NCBI GenBank assembly: GCA_963794385.1
Contig: CAWCDT010000008.1
Location: 1 to 64,000, forward strand
Origin: Gaiellasilicea sp963794385
GTDB lineage: Bacteria > Actinomycetota > Thermoleophilia > Gaiellales > Gaiellaceae
Length of the DNA: 64,000 nucleotides
Direction of reading: 5' to 3'
Of the stretch, positions 24,393 to 31,280 are shown in pieces (the first letter of the stretch is position 1; each line of letters opens with the position of its first letter). The position numbers were made by a program, and so were the translations under genes. Under the pieces are notes generated by a model. It was given only the letters and a program-made list of their open reading frames with translations. It did no database searches and was not told the DNA's origin.

Positions 24393-25553
24393 ATGAGCGA
24401 GCGCGACTCAGACTTCGAGTTCGACTTCTTCGACGAGCCGGTCACGCAGGAGGCATCCGGCACGGGCGAGCGGACACTGCGGCGTCCACTGGGCGGCCGC
24501 GGGCCCCGCTTGCCGCGCGGTCCGATCCGGCCGCGCGCCGGCTTCACTCCGCTTCTCCGCCTGCTCGGGCTGATCGCCTTCGCGATCCTGCTGGTCGTGC
24601 TGCTCTTGCTCTGGGTGCAGAGCTGTCAGGAAGACCAGAAACGCGATGCGTACTCCGACTACATGACCAACGTCTCGGCGGTGGCGCGCGACTCCGAGCG
24701 GGTGGGGCGTGAGTTCAGCGACGTGCTCACGACGCCGGGAATCAAGCCCGCAGCCCTCCAGAAGCAGCTCGCCGGGCTCGTCCAGCAGCAGGAGATCGGC
24801 GCTACGCGGGCGCGCGACCTCGATCCGCCGGGGCCGCTCCGGAACTCGCACCTTTCGGGCGTCGAGTCGCTCGAGTTCCGCGTCGCCGGGCTCGCGGGCA
24901 TCGCGGAGGCGTTCAAGCGCACGCAGGGGTCGAGGGACGCCGCGGCGGCGGGCGAGCTCCTGGCTGCCCAGGCCGAGCGGCTGGTCACGAGCGACGTCGT
25001 CTGGGACGACCGCTTCAAGACGCGCGCGGTCGCCGTACTGCAGGAGCAGGACGTGACCGGCGTCGAGGTGCCCGACTCGAACTTCGTTCAGACACCGGAT
25101 CTCGCGAGTACCCGCTCGATGGTGCCGATCTGGGAGCGGATCAACGGCTCGGCCGCCTCCAGCGGCGGCACGCCGACCGGCCTGCACGGCTCGGGGATCG
25201 AGTCGGTCAGGGTCGTGCCCGGGGGCCAGCAGCTCTCGACGTCCACCGAGAACACCGTCGAGGCCTCGACCGACCTCGCCTTCGCCGTCGCTGTGGCCAA
25301 CACCGGCGACCATCAAGAGGTCAAGATCCCGGTGACGCTGACGATCCAGCAGAGCCCGACGCCGATCGTGAAGAAGCAGACGATCGACATCATCAACCCC
25401 GGCGAGACGAAGACCGTCGTCTTCCGCGACTTCCCCTCGGTCGACTTCGGCGAGCGCCGGATCATGCGCATCGACGTCGATCCGGTTCCCGGCGAGACGA
25501 ACACGCAGAACAACTCGGCCGAGTACCCGGTCATCTTCTCGCTCGGCGCGTGA
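24393..25553 (+). CDS. Single-pass membrane protein with C-terminal CARDB-like domain, function unknown
   Basis: The product has 386 residues. An acidic cytoplasmic start (SERDSDFEFDFFDEP) and a Pro/Arg-rich stretch precede one helix (LLRLLGLIAFAILLVVLLLLWVQSC). An outer helical region follows (AYSDYMTNVSAVARDSERVGREFSDVL). The last ~100 residues (LAFAVAVANTGDHQEVKIPVTLTIQ, GETKTVVFRDFPSVDFGERRIMRIDVDPVPGETNTQNNSAEYPV) look like an immunoglobulin-like CARDB domain. It is divergent from the membrane kinase gene and overlaps the next gene by GTGA. I do not recognise a named family. Confidence 0.7.
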   Translation: MSERDSDFEFDFFDEPVTQEASGTGERTLRRPLGGRGPRLPRGPIRPRAGFTPLLRLLGLIAFAILLVVLLLLWVQSCQEDQKRDAYSDYMTNVSAVARDSERVGREFSDVLTTPGIKPAALQKQLAGLVQQQEIGATRARDLDPPGPLRNSHLSGVESLEFRVAGLAGIAEAFKRTQGSRDAAAAGELLAAQAERLVTSDVVWDDRFKTRAVAVLQEQDVTGVEVPDSNFVQTPDLASTRSMVPIWERINGSAASSGGTPTGLHGSGIESVRVVPGGQQLSTSTENTVEASTDLAFAVAVANTGDHQEVKIPVTLTIQQSPTPIVKKQTIDIINPGETKTVVFRDFPSVDFGERRIMRIDVDPVPGETNTQNNSAEYPVIFSLGA

Positions 25554-26020
25554 GCGCAGAGCTGATTGTCGCGATCGCCGCCGCGGCGGCCGCCGCGATC
25601 GCGCTCGGAGTCTGCGCCTGGCTCCTGACGCGGGTCCGCCGGCTGCGTGCCTCCCAGCGGGTGCTGCTCGGCGGCGGACGCGCCGATCTGGTCGACTTCG
25701 CCGTCTCGCTGCAGGGGCGGATCGACGACCTGCACCGGGCGGTCGACGAGATCGCGGCCGGGCTCGCGCGGGTCGACCGGCGCGTCGACGGCTCCCTCAC
25801 GAACACGGCCGTCGTCCGGTACGACGCGTACGCGGGCACCGGGGGCCACCAATCCGCGTCGTTCGCGTTCCTCGACGCGAACCGGACGGGGACAGTCGTG
25901 ACCGCGATCCAGGGTCGCGACTACGCGCGGCTCTACGTGAAGGAGCTCGATCGCGGCCGCGCGCCGGTTGCGCTCTCCCCGGAAGAGCTGGAGGCCGTCG
26001 AGCGAGCAATGGCCCGCTGA
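25550..26020 (+). CDS. DUF4446 family membrane protein
   Basis: The gene encodes 156 residues with an N-terminal membrane helix (ELIVAIAAAAAAAIALGVCAWLL), a short coiled-coil-like stretch (VDFAVSLQGRIDDLHRAVDEIAAGLARVDRRV) and a conserved C-terminal block. That block (VRYDAYAGTGGHQSASFAFLDANRTGTVVTAIQGRDYARLYVKELDRG) is characteristic of DUF4446, a family of unknown function. The GTG start overlaps the upstream stop (GTGA), so it is translated together with the CARDB-like protein. Confidence 0.85.
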   Translation: MSAELIVAIAAAAAAAIALGVCAWLLTRVRRLRASQRVLLGGGRADLVDFAVSLQGRIDDLHRAVDEIAAGLARVDRRVDGSLTNTAVVRYDAYAGTGGHQSASFAFLDANRTGTVVTAIQGRDYARLYVKELDRGRAPVALSPEELEAVERAMAR

Positions 26021-26114
26021 CGGCACTTGCGACGCCGACAGGCGGTGCCATCAGGGATCTGACGCGGCGAATGTTGGAGATAGCAGCGGATCTGTCGGAT
26101 ACGCTTCGCGCGAG

Positions 26115-26627
26115 TTGCAACAGGTTCTCGTCCTGAACGCAAGCTACGAGCCGCTGAACGTCTGTTCGGTGCGGCGCGCGCACGTGCTCGTCTGGAAAGG
26201 GAAGGCCGAGATCCTGGAGAGCCTCCCGAAGGGGCTGCGTTCGGCGACCGACACGTTCGTCCGGCCGCACGTGATTCGGCTCGTACAGTACGTCCGCGTC
26301 CCCCGCGCGATCCAGCGCAAGATCTCGCGGCGCGCGCTCTTCGCGCGTGACGGCTGGCGCTGCGTCTACTGCGGCAGCTCCGGCGGCCGGCTGACGCTGG
26401 ACCACGTCGTGCCGCGCTCGAAGGGGGGCGAGTCGATCTGGGAGAACGTCGTCACCGCGTGTGCGCCGTGCAACCTGCACAAGGGCGACCGTTCGCTGGA
26501 GGACTCCGGGCTGCACCTGAAGCGGCAGCCGCGGCCTCCCGCTCCCGTGCTCTTCATCCACCTCGCGACATCGACGATCCCGCAGGTCTGGGAGCAGTAC
26601 CTCCCCGGCACGGCGACGGCTGCGTAG
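26115..26627 (+). CDS. HNH endonuclease family protein
   Basis: The product has 170 residues. After VLVLNASYEPLNVCSVRRAHVLVWKGKAEIL comes an HNH fold: CVYCGSSGGRLTLDHVVPRSKGGESIWENVVTACAPCNLHKGD, with two CxxC zinc pairs and the catalytic His in LDHVVPRS. These stand-alone actinobacterial HNH proteins have no proven target. I use TTG 26115, where the family begins and where TACGCT (26100-26105) stands 9 nt upstream. The longer frame upstream is not protein-like. The next gene shares one base with its stop. Confidence 0.88.
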   Translation: MQQVLVLNASYEPLNVCSVRRAHVLVWKGKAEILESLPKGLRSATDTFVRPHVIRLVQYVRVPRAIQRKISRRALFARDGWRCVYCGSSGGRLTLDHVVPRSKGGESIWENVVTACAPCNLHKGDRSLEDSGLHLKRQPRPPAPVLFIHLATSTIPQVWEQYLPGTATAA

Positions 26628-27127
26628 TGCCGTTCACCTGCACCGTCTGTGGCGGGACCCACGCGGGCGAGACGCGCGACGTCCGCATGGAGCTGCCCGA
26701 CCCGATCTTCCTGCTCGACGAGGAGGAGCGCCGCAGCCGCGCCTGGGTCGAGGACGACTTCGCGGTGCTGCACGGCGAGGGCGGCGACCGCTACTTCGTG
26801 CGGGCGCTGCTCGAGCTGCCGATCGTCGAGGAGGAGGGCTACTTCGGGTACGCGAGCTGGATCGAGGTCACCTCCGCGGACGTCGCCGCGCTGGGCGAGC
26901 TCTGGGACGACGAGGACGGCTGGCGCAGCGATCCGTTCACCGGGAGGCTCGCCAACGAGCTCAGCCCGTACGCGTTCACGGAAGGGCTGCCGCTGCGGAT
27001 CCGGCTGCGTGACGTCCGGCTGCTGCCGCTCGCCGAGCTCGAGGACGGGGAGCACGAGCTCGTGCGGGCACAGCGGATGGGCATCTCGTCCCACCGCGCG
27101 CACGAGCTGGCCGCGACGGTCGCGTAG
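26627..27127 (+). CDS. DUF2199 domain protein
   Basis: This 166-residue protein opens with a CxxCG zinc-ribbon-like motif (FTCTVCGGTHAG) followed by ELPDPIFLLDEEERRSRAWVEDDFAVLHGEGGDRYFVRALLELPI. It continues with YFGYASWIEVTSADVAALGELWDDEDG and closes with RIRLRDVRLLPLAEL. This order fits DUF2199, which has no known function. GTG 26627 overlaps the HNH stop by one base (TAGTG). The rhodanese gene converges 3 bp after the stop. Confidence 0.85.
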   Translation: MPFTCTVCGGTHAGETRDVRMELPDPIFLLDEEERRSRAWVEDDFAVLHGEGGDRYFVRALLELPIVEEEGYFGYASWIEVTSADVAALGELWDDEDGWRSDPFTGRLANELSPYAFTEGLPLRIRLRDVRLLPLAELEDGEHELVRAQRMGISSHRAHELAATVA

Positions 27128-27130
27128 CCG

Positions 27131-27820
27131 TCAGTCGCGCTCCACCGGTCCCAGCGAGTACCACTCGCTGAAGGAGCCCGGGTAGAGGCGCGCGTCCGCG
27201 CGGCCGGCGAGATGGAGCTCGTGCAGGACGACGCAGGCCGTCACCCCGGAGCCGCAGTAGACGACGAGCTCGTCCGCGTCGAGCAGCTCGCGCGGAAGCG
27301 GTGAGTCGTCGAGGAAGTAGCGGTTGCGTGCGCCGGGGATGCGACCGGCGACCGGGTCGATCGGCTCCGTCTCGCCGCGCCAGCGCTCGGGTGCGCGGGC
27401 GTCGACGAGCGTGAGGTGCGGATCGTCGAGCCGCTCGAGCAGCTCGTCGGCGCGCGCGACGTCGTCCGTCCGTGGCCGGGCCGTGAAGTCCGCCCGCTCG
27501 TGCTGCTCCTCGCCGCCGCGGAGGGGGCCCTGCCAGGCGGCGAGCGCGATCACTCCGCTGTCGTCGTGCCCGAAGTGGCGGAGCAGCCACCAGAGCCGCG
27601 CCGCCCAGCCGGTGTCGTCGTCGTAACCGACCACGAGCGTGCCGTCGCCGATCCCCGCGCCCGCTGCCCAGGCCGCGAACCTCTCCGCCGTCGGCAGCGG
27701 GTGGCGGCCGCCGCCGTCCGTGCCGGTGAGATCCAGCTCCGGATCGGCATGTGCCGCGCCGGGGATGTGACCGGCGAGGTACGCCTCGCGCGGGCGGCAG
27801 TCGACGAAGCGGGCGTCCAT
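27131..27820 (-). CDS. Two-domain sulfurtransferase (rhodanese / SseA type)
   Basis: The gene encodes 229 residues with two rhodanese domains. The first is an inactive-type domain (FVDCRPREAYLAGHIPGAAHADPELDL). The second holds the active-site Cys in VVYCGSGVTACVVLHELHLAG. The loop CGSGVTA is the form found in 3-mercaptopyruvate sulfurtransferases, though thiosulfate sulfurtransferase is also possible. The ATG has TACGCT (AGCGTA, 27827-27832) 6 nt upstream. Its promoter abuts the argG operator on the other side. Confidence 0.9.
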   Translation of the reverse strand: MDARFVDCRPREAYLAGHIPGAAHADPELDLTGTDGGGRHPLPTAERFAAWAAGAGIGDGTLVVGYDDDTGWAARLWWLLRHFGHDDSGVIALAAWQGPLRGGEEQHERADFTARPRTDDVARADELLERLDDPHLTLVDARAPERWRGETEPIDPVAGRIPGARNRYFLDDSPLPRELLDADELVVYCGSGVTACVVLHELHLAGRADARLYPGSFSEWYSLGPVERD

Positions 27821-27837
27821 GGGCCAAGCGTAGCTCC

Positions 27838-27870
27838 TGCAAAAAATGCAGAAGTCATGCATACTATGCA
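27838..27870 (+). promoter_or_regulatory. Tandem ARG-box-like operator before argG
   Basis: Two 13-bp palindromes, TGCAAAAAATGCA (27838-27850) and TGCATACTATGCA (27858-27870), have centres exactly 20 bp apart, which is about two helical turns. They are much AT-richer than the surroundings. This is the layout of ArgR/AhrC operators in front of arginine genes. The second copy contains TACTAT (27862-27867), a likely -10, so bound repressor would block the promoter of argG-argH. Confidence 0.8.
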
Positions 27871-27891
27871 GCAACGAGCGAGAGGAGCAGG

Positions 27892-29100
27892 ATGGGCAGG
27901 ACGGCGGTGGTCGCCTTCTCGGGCGGCCTGGACACGAGTTGCATCGTCAGCTGGCTGAAGGAGGACTGGTACGGATTCGACGAGGTCGTCGCCGTGCTCG
28001 TCGACGTCGGCCAGGAGTTCGACCTCGACGCCTCGATCGAGCGCGCGAAGGCGGCTGGCGCAGACGACGTTCTGCTCGTCGACCGCAAGGAGGCGTTCGC
28101 GGAGGAGCAGTGCGCCCGGGCGATCAAGGCGAACGCCCTCTACGAGGCCAAGTACCCGCTCGTGTCGGCGCTCTCGAGGCCGGTGATCGCGCAGGCCGTG
28201 GCCGAGCTTGCCGGCGAGCTCGGCGCCGAGGCGGTCGTGCACGGCTGCACCGGCAAGGGCAACGACCAGCTCCGCTTCGAGCTGTCCTTCAAGGCGACCG
28301 ACCCCGGCCTGCACGTGATCGCTCCGCTGCGCGACCGGATCTGGACGCGAGACGAAGAGATCGAATACGCGCTCGAGAAGGGCATCCCCGTCCAGGCGAC
28401 GCAGGCCTCGCCGTTCTCGATCGACGAGAATCTGTTCGGCCGCGCGATCGAGGCCGGGGTGCTCGAGGACCCGTGGGCGGCGCCGCCCGAGGAGCCGTAC
28501 GCGCTGACCGGTGACCCCGCTCATGCTCCGGATCCGGTCGAGGTCACGATCGGCTTCGCCGCCGGCGTGCCCGTCTCGCTCGACGGGGAGGAGCTGCCGC
28601 TCGCCGAGCTGATTGCGCGATTGAACGCGCTCGCGGGCCCGTACGGGATCGGCCGGATCGACATGATCGAAAACCGCGCCGTGGGCATCAAGAGCCGCGA
28701 GGTCTACGAGGCGCCGGCCGCGATCGTGCTGATCGAGGCGCACTCCGCGCTCGAGGACGTCGTGCTGACGAAGGACGAGGCGCGGATCAAGCGCGGGCTC
28801 GAGCAGCGCTGGACGGAACTGGTCTACGAAGGGCTCTGGTTCAGCCCGGCCCGCGAGGCGATCGACGCGTTCGTGGACCGGACGCAGGAGCTCGTCGAGG
28901 GCGAGGTCCGCGTTGAGTTGCGGCCGAACGCGGCCGTCGTCACCGGTCGCCGCTCGCCGCACATGCTCTACGCCGAGACGCTCGCGTCGTACGGGACGGG
29001 CGAGACGTTCCCGCACGCTGCCGCGGAGGGCTTCATCAAGATCGCCTCGCTGGAGGTGGAGCTCGCGGCCGCCCGCGCGCGGGCGAAGACGGAAGCATGA
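27892..29100 (+). CDS. argG: Argininosuccinate synthase
   Basis: The product has 402 residues and joins citrulline and aspartate with ATP. The P-loop is AVVAFSGGLDTSC. Other family segments are GCTGKGNDQLRFEL, ATQASPFSIDENLFGR, GRIDMIENRAVGIKSREVYEAPAA and SPHMLYAETLASYG. ATG 27892 follows an AGAGGAGCAG ribosome binding site and the ARG-box-like operator. The frame is open upstream to 27751 but not protein-like. argH overlaps its stop by ATGA, giving the last two steps of arginine synthesis as one unit. Confidence 0.97.
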   Translation: MGRTAVVAFSGGLDTSCIVSWLKEDWYGFDEVVAVLVDVGQEFDLDASIERAKAAGADDVLLVDRKEAFAEEQCARAIKANALYEAKYPLVSALSRPVIAQAVAELAGELGAEAVVHGCTGKGNDQLRFELSFKATDPGLHVIAPLRDRIWTRDEEIEYALEKGIPVQATQASPFSIDENLFGRAIEAGVLEDPWAAPPEEPYALTGDPAHAPDPVEVTIGFAAGVPVSLDGEELPLAELIARLNALAGPYGIGRIDMIENRAVGIKSREVYEAPAAIVLIEAHSALEDVVLTKDEARIKRGLEQRWTELVYEGLWFSPAREAIDAFVDRTQELVEGEVRVELRPNAAVVTGRRSPHMLYAETLASYGTGETFPHAAAEGFIKIASLEVELAAARARAKTEA

Positions 29101-30323
29101 GTCTCTGGGGCGGGCGGGTCGGCCGGCCGCTCGACCCCGCGGTAAGCGAGTTCCTCCGCGCCGACGACGCGGAGCTGCTCCCGTACGACTGCAAGGCGAC
29201 GGCCGTGCACGCACGCCGGCTCCACGCAGCCGGGCTGCTGGACGACGCCGAGCTCGCGGAGGCGGAGCGGCTGCTGGCCGAGCTCGGCAGCCGCCCAGAG
29301 CAGCTCTCTCCCGAGGACGAGGACGTCCACTCGGCGATCGAGCGCTTGCTCGGCGACGTCGGCCGGAAGATCCACGCGGGCCGCTCCCGCAACGACCAGG
29401 TCGCCGCCGCCTTCCGGCTCTACGTCTCCGACGCGTGCGCCGAGGCGCGGGTCGCGCTTGCGAGCCTCGCTGCTGCCGCCCTCGATCGCGCCGAGGCCGA
29501 CGCCGACACGCCGATGCCGGGGTACACGCATCTCCAGCGCGCGCAGCCCGTGACCGTCGGGCACCACCTCCTGGCCTGGGTGGAGATGCTCGAGCGGGAC
29601 CTGGCCCGATTCGCGGCCACGGCGGATGCCGCCTCCTGGAGCCCGCTCGGTGCGGGCGCGCTCGCCGGGTCGACGTTGCCGCTGCCCGCGCCCGAGCGGC
29701 AGCTGCGCAACTCTCTCGACGCCGTCGCCGACCGCGACTTCGCGCTCGACTACCTCTATGCGGTCGCGGCCTGCTTCGCCCACCTCTCGCGGATCGGCGA
29801 GGAGCTGGTGCTCTGGACGACGGCCGAGTTCGGCTTCGCGCGGCTGCCGGAGGACGCCGCGACCGGCTCGTCGATGATGCCGCAGAAGCTCAACCCGGAC
29901 GTCGCCGAGCTCGTTCGCGGCAAGGCGGGCACGGCAATCGGACGCCTGACCGGGCTGCTCGCGACGGTGAAGGGGCTTCCGCTTGCCTACAACCGAGACC
30001 TGCAGGAGGACAAGCCGCCGGTCTTCGCCGCGCGCGCCGACCTCCGCGGCGCGCTCGCGGCGCTCACGGTGCTCGTGCGCGGCCTCGAGCTCGACCGCGA
30101 CCGGCTGGCGGCGGCCGCCTCCGATCCGCTCTTGCTCGCGACCGACGTCGCCGAAGAGCTCGTGCGGTCGGGGACGCCGTTCCGGGAGGCGCACGAGCAA
30201 GTCGCCCGCTCGGTGCGGGACGGCACGTTCGAACCGCCCGCCGCCGCCGGTCGGGCGGCGCCGGGGCCCGGGGGTGTGCGCGACGCGATCGCCGCCGCGC
30301 GTGCCCGTCTCGACTCCGTGTGA
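29097..30323 (+). CDS. argH: Argininosuccinate lyase
   Basis: The product has 408 residues, somewhat shorter than the usual ~460 because the C-terminal region is abbreviated. The family signature GSSMMPQKLNPD holds the catalytic serine. HAGRSRNDQVAAAFRLYV and MPGYTHLQRAQPVTVGHHLLAW are the other two conserved blocks that build the tetramer active site. It cleaves argininosuccinate to arginine and fumarate. The start overlaps the argG stop (ATGA). Confidence 0.96.
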   Translation: MSLWGGRVGRPLDPAVSEFLRADDAELLPYDCKATAVHARRLHAAGLLDDAELAEAERLLAELGSRPEQLSPEDEDVHSAIERLLGDVGRKIHAGRSRNDQVAAAFRLYVSDACAEARVALASLAAAALDRAEADADTPMPGYTHLQRAQPVTVGHHLLAWVEMLERDLARFAATADAASWSPLGAGALAGSTLPLPAPERQLRNSLDAVADRDFALDYLYAVAACFAHLSRIGEELVLWTTAEFGFARLPEDAATGSSMMPQKLNPDVAELVRGKAGTAIGRLTGLLATVKGLPLAYNRDLQEDKPPVFAARADLRGALAALTVLVRGLELDRDRLAAAASDPLLLATDVAEELVRSGTPFREAHEQVARSVRDGTFEPPAAAGRAAPGPGGVRDAIAAARARLDSV

Positions 30324-30363
30324 CGCTGTGTGACGGCGCCCGGCGCGGCGGCGTATCCACGGC

Positions 30364-31059
30364 ATGAAAACACGCATGCTTCTTCTGACAGCGCCGCTCG
30401 TTCTCGCCGGCATCCTCGCCGCCGCGACCCTTCCGGGCGGCGCCGAGAGCGCCGCGGCCGAGGCCGGCGGCATCACCGTCCAGGGCACGGCCTCGATCGA
30501 CACGACCCCCGACCGGGCCGTCATCTCTTTCGGCGTCGAGAGCCAGGCCGAGACCGCACGCGCGGCGCTCGCGGCGAACGCGGCCGAGATGCGGCGCGTG
30601 CTCGCCGCGCTGCGGTCGGCCGGAGCTCGGGACGTGCAGACGCAATCCGTCTCCGTCTCGCCGCGCTACGGCGACCAGATGGCCGTGCAGGGCTACGTCG
30701 CGCAGAACTCCGTCTCGGCGACGATCCCCGAGCTCGCGCAGGCCGGCGCCGTGATCGATGCGGCGGTCGCGGCGGGTGCGAACCAGGTCTACGGCCCCTC
30801 GCTGGCGCGCGGTGACCAGACCGAGCTGTACCGCCGCGCGCTCCGGGCGGCGCTCGACGACGCCCGCGCGGACGCGCAGGTGCTCGCCGCGGCGGCGAAC
30901 GTCTCGCTCGGCCGTGTGACCGCGGTCGTCGAAGGCGGCGGCGCGCCGCAGCCGCTCGCCTACGCGGCCGACAGGGCGCAGGCAGCCGAGTCGACCCCGG
31001 TGGAGCCGGGGACGCAACAGGTCACCGCGACCGTCACGGTTACGTTCTCCGTCTCCTAG
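30364..31059 (+). CDS. SIMPL (DUF541) domain secreted protein
   Basis: A 231-residue protein with a signal peptide (LLLTAPLVLAGILAAATLPGG) and one SIMPL domain. It contains GTASIDTTPDRAVISFGVESQAETARAALAANAAEMRRVLAAL, then DVQTQSVSVSPRYG, and a C-terminal ALDDARADAQVLAAAANVSLGRVTAVVEG. SIMPL proteins are extracytoplasmic, of unclear role, sometimes linked to stress or signalling. A TATCCA box lies close before the ATG. No operon partner is evident: argH ends 40 bp upstream and gltB has its own promoter. Confidence 0.9.
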   Translation: MKTRMLLLTAPLVLAGILAAATLPGGAESAAAEAGGITVQGTASIDTTPDRAVISFGVESQAETARAALAANAAEMRRVLAALRSAGARDVQTQSVSVSPRYGDQMAVQGYVAQNSVSATIPELAQAGAVIDAAVAAGANQVYGPSLARGDQTELYRRALRAALDDARADAQVLAAAANVSLGRVTAVVEGGGAPQPLAYAADRAQAAESTPVEPGTQQVTATVTVTFSVS

Positions 31060-31087
31060 ACCGCGGCCGCCGACCGTCACCGTCGGC

Positions 31088-31116
31088 TTGCCCCCGTCCG
31101 GGTACTGCTCTACTCT
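31088..31116 (+). promoter_or_regulatory. Promoter of the gltB leader
   Basis: TTGCCC (31088-31093), a 17-bp spacer and TACTCT (31111-31116) form a plausible sigma-70-type promoter. The ATG of the leader peptide follows after only 7 nt, so the transcript should begin at or next to that ATG. Confidence 0.65.
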
Positions 31117-31123
31117 TGTCACA

Positions 31124-31189
31124 ATGCGTGCGCCAACGGAGAGCCGCTTCTTCCTCCGCCTCCTCGCCGCGCTCGTACTTACGCGCTAG
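31124..31189 (+). CDS. Candidate leaderless 21-residue leader peptide upstream of gltB
   Basis: ATG 31124 lies 7 nt after TACTCT. The frame runs 21 codons, starting MRAPTES and ending AALVLTR, rich in Leu, Arg and Phe. Its TAG (31187-31189) is inside the left arm of a perfect inverted repeat (31186-31195 with 31214-31223). A ribosome finishing this frame would cover the arm and prevent pairing, which is how attenuation leaders work. No poly-T follows the hairpin, so the read-out could be translation or Rho rather than intrinsic termination. Confidence 0.5.
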   Translation: MRAPTESRFFLRLLAALVLTR

Positions 31190-31223
31190 CCGGCGCTCCG
31201 TCTCTTCCGCCCTCGCCGGCTAG
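31186..31223 (+). promoter_or_regulatory. Inverted repeat in the gltB leader
   Basis: CTAGCCGGCG (31186-31195) and CGCCGGCTAG (31214-31223) are perfect complements separated by 18 bases. The hairpin lies between the leader frame and the gltB GTG at 31281 and overlaps the leader's stop codon. No T run follows. Confidence 0.65.
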
Positions 31224-31280
31224 GTCGCTTCATCCCAGGCGGTTTCCCTGTTTCGTACGTCGACCCCGGAGAGGGCGTTC

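Noticed and set aside
21857..24547. A single 896-codon frame that looks like a kinase fused to FhaA
   Set aside because: The segment joining them (Arg-rich, after ALTVLAVPNG) is not protein-like. Another frame gives a sensible kinase C-terminus with its own TAG at 22672-22674, and fhaA has a clear start at 22636.
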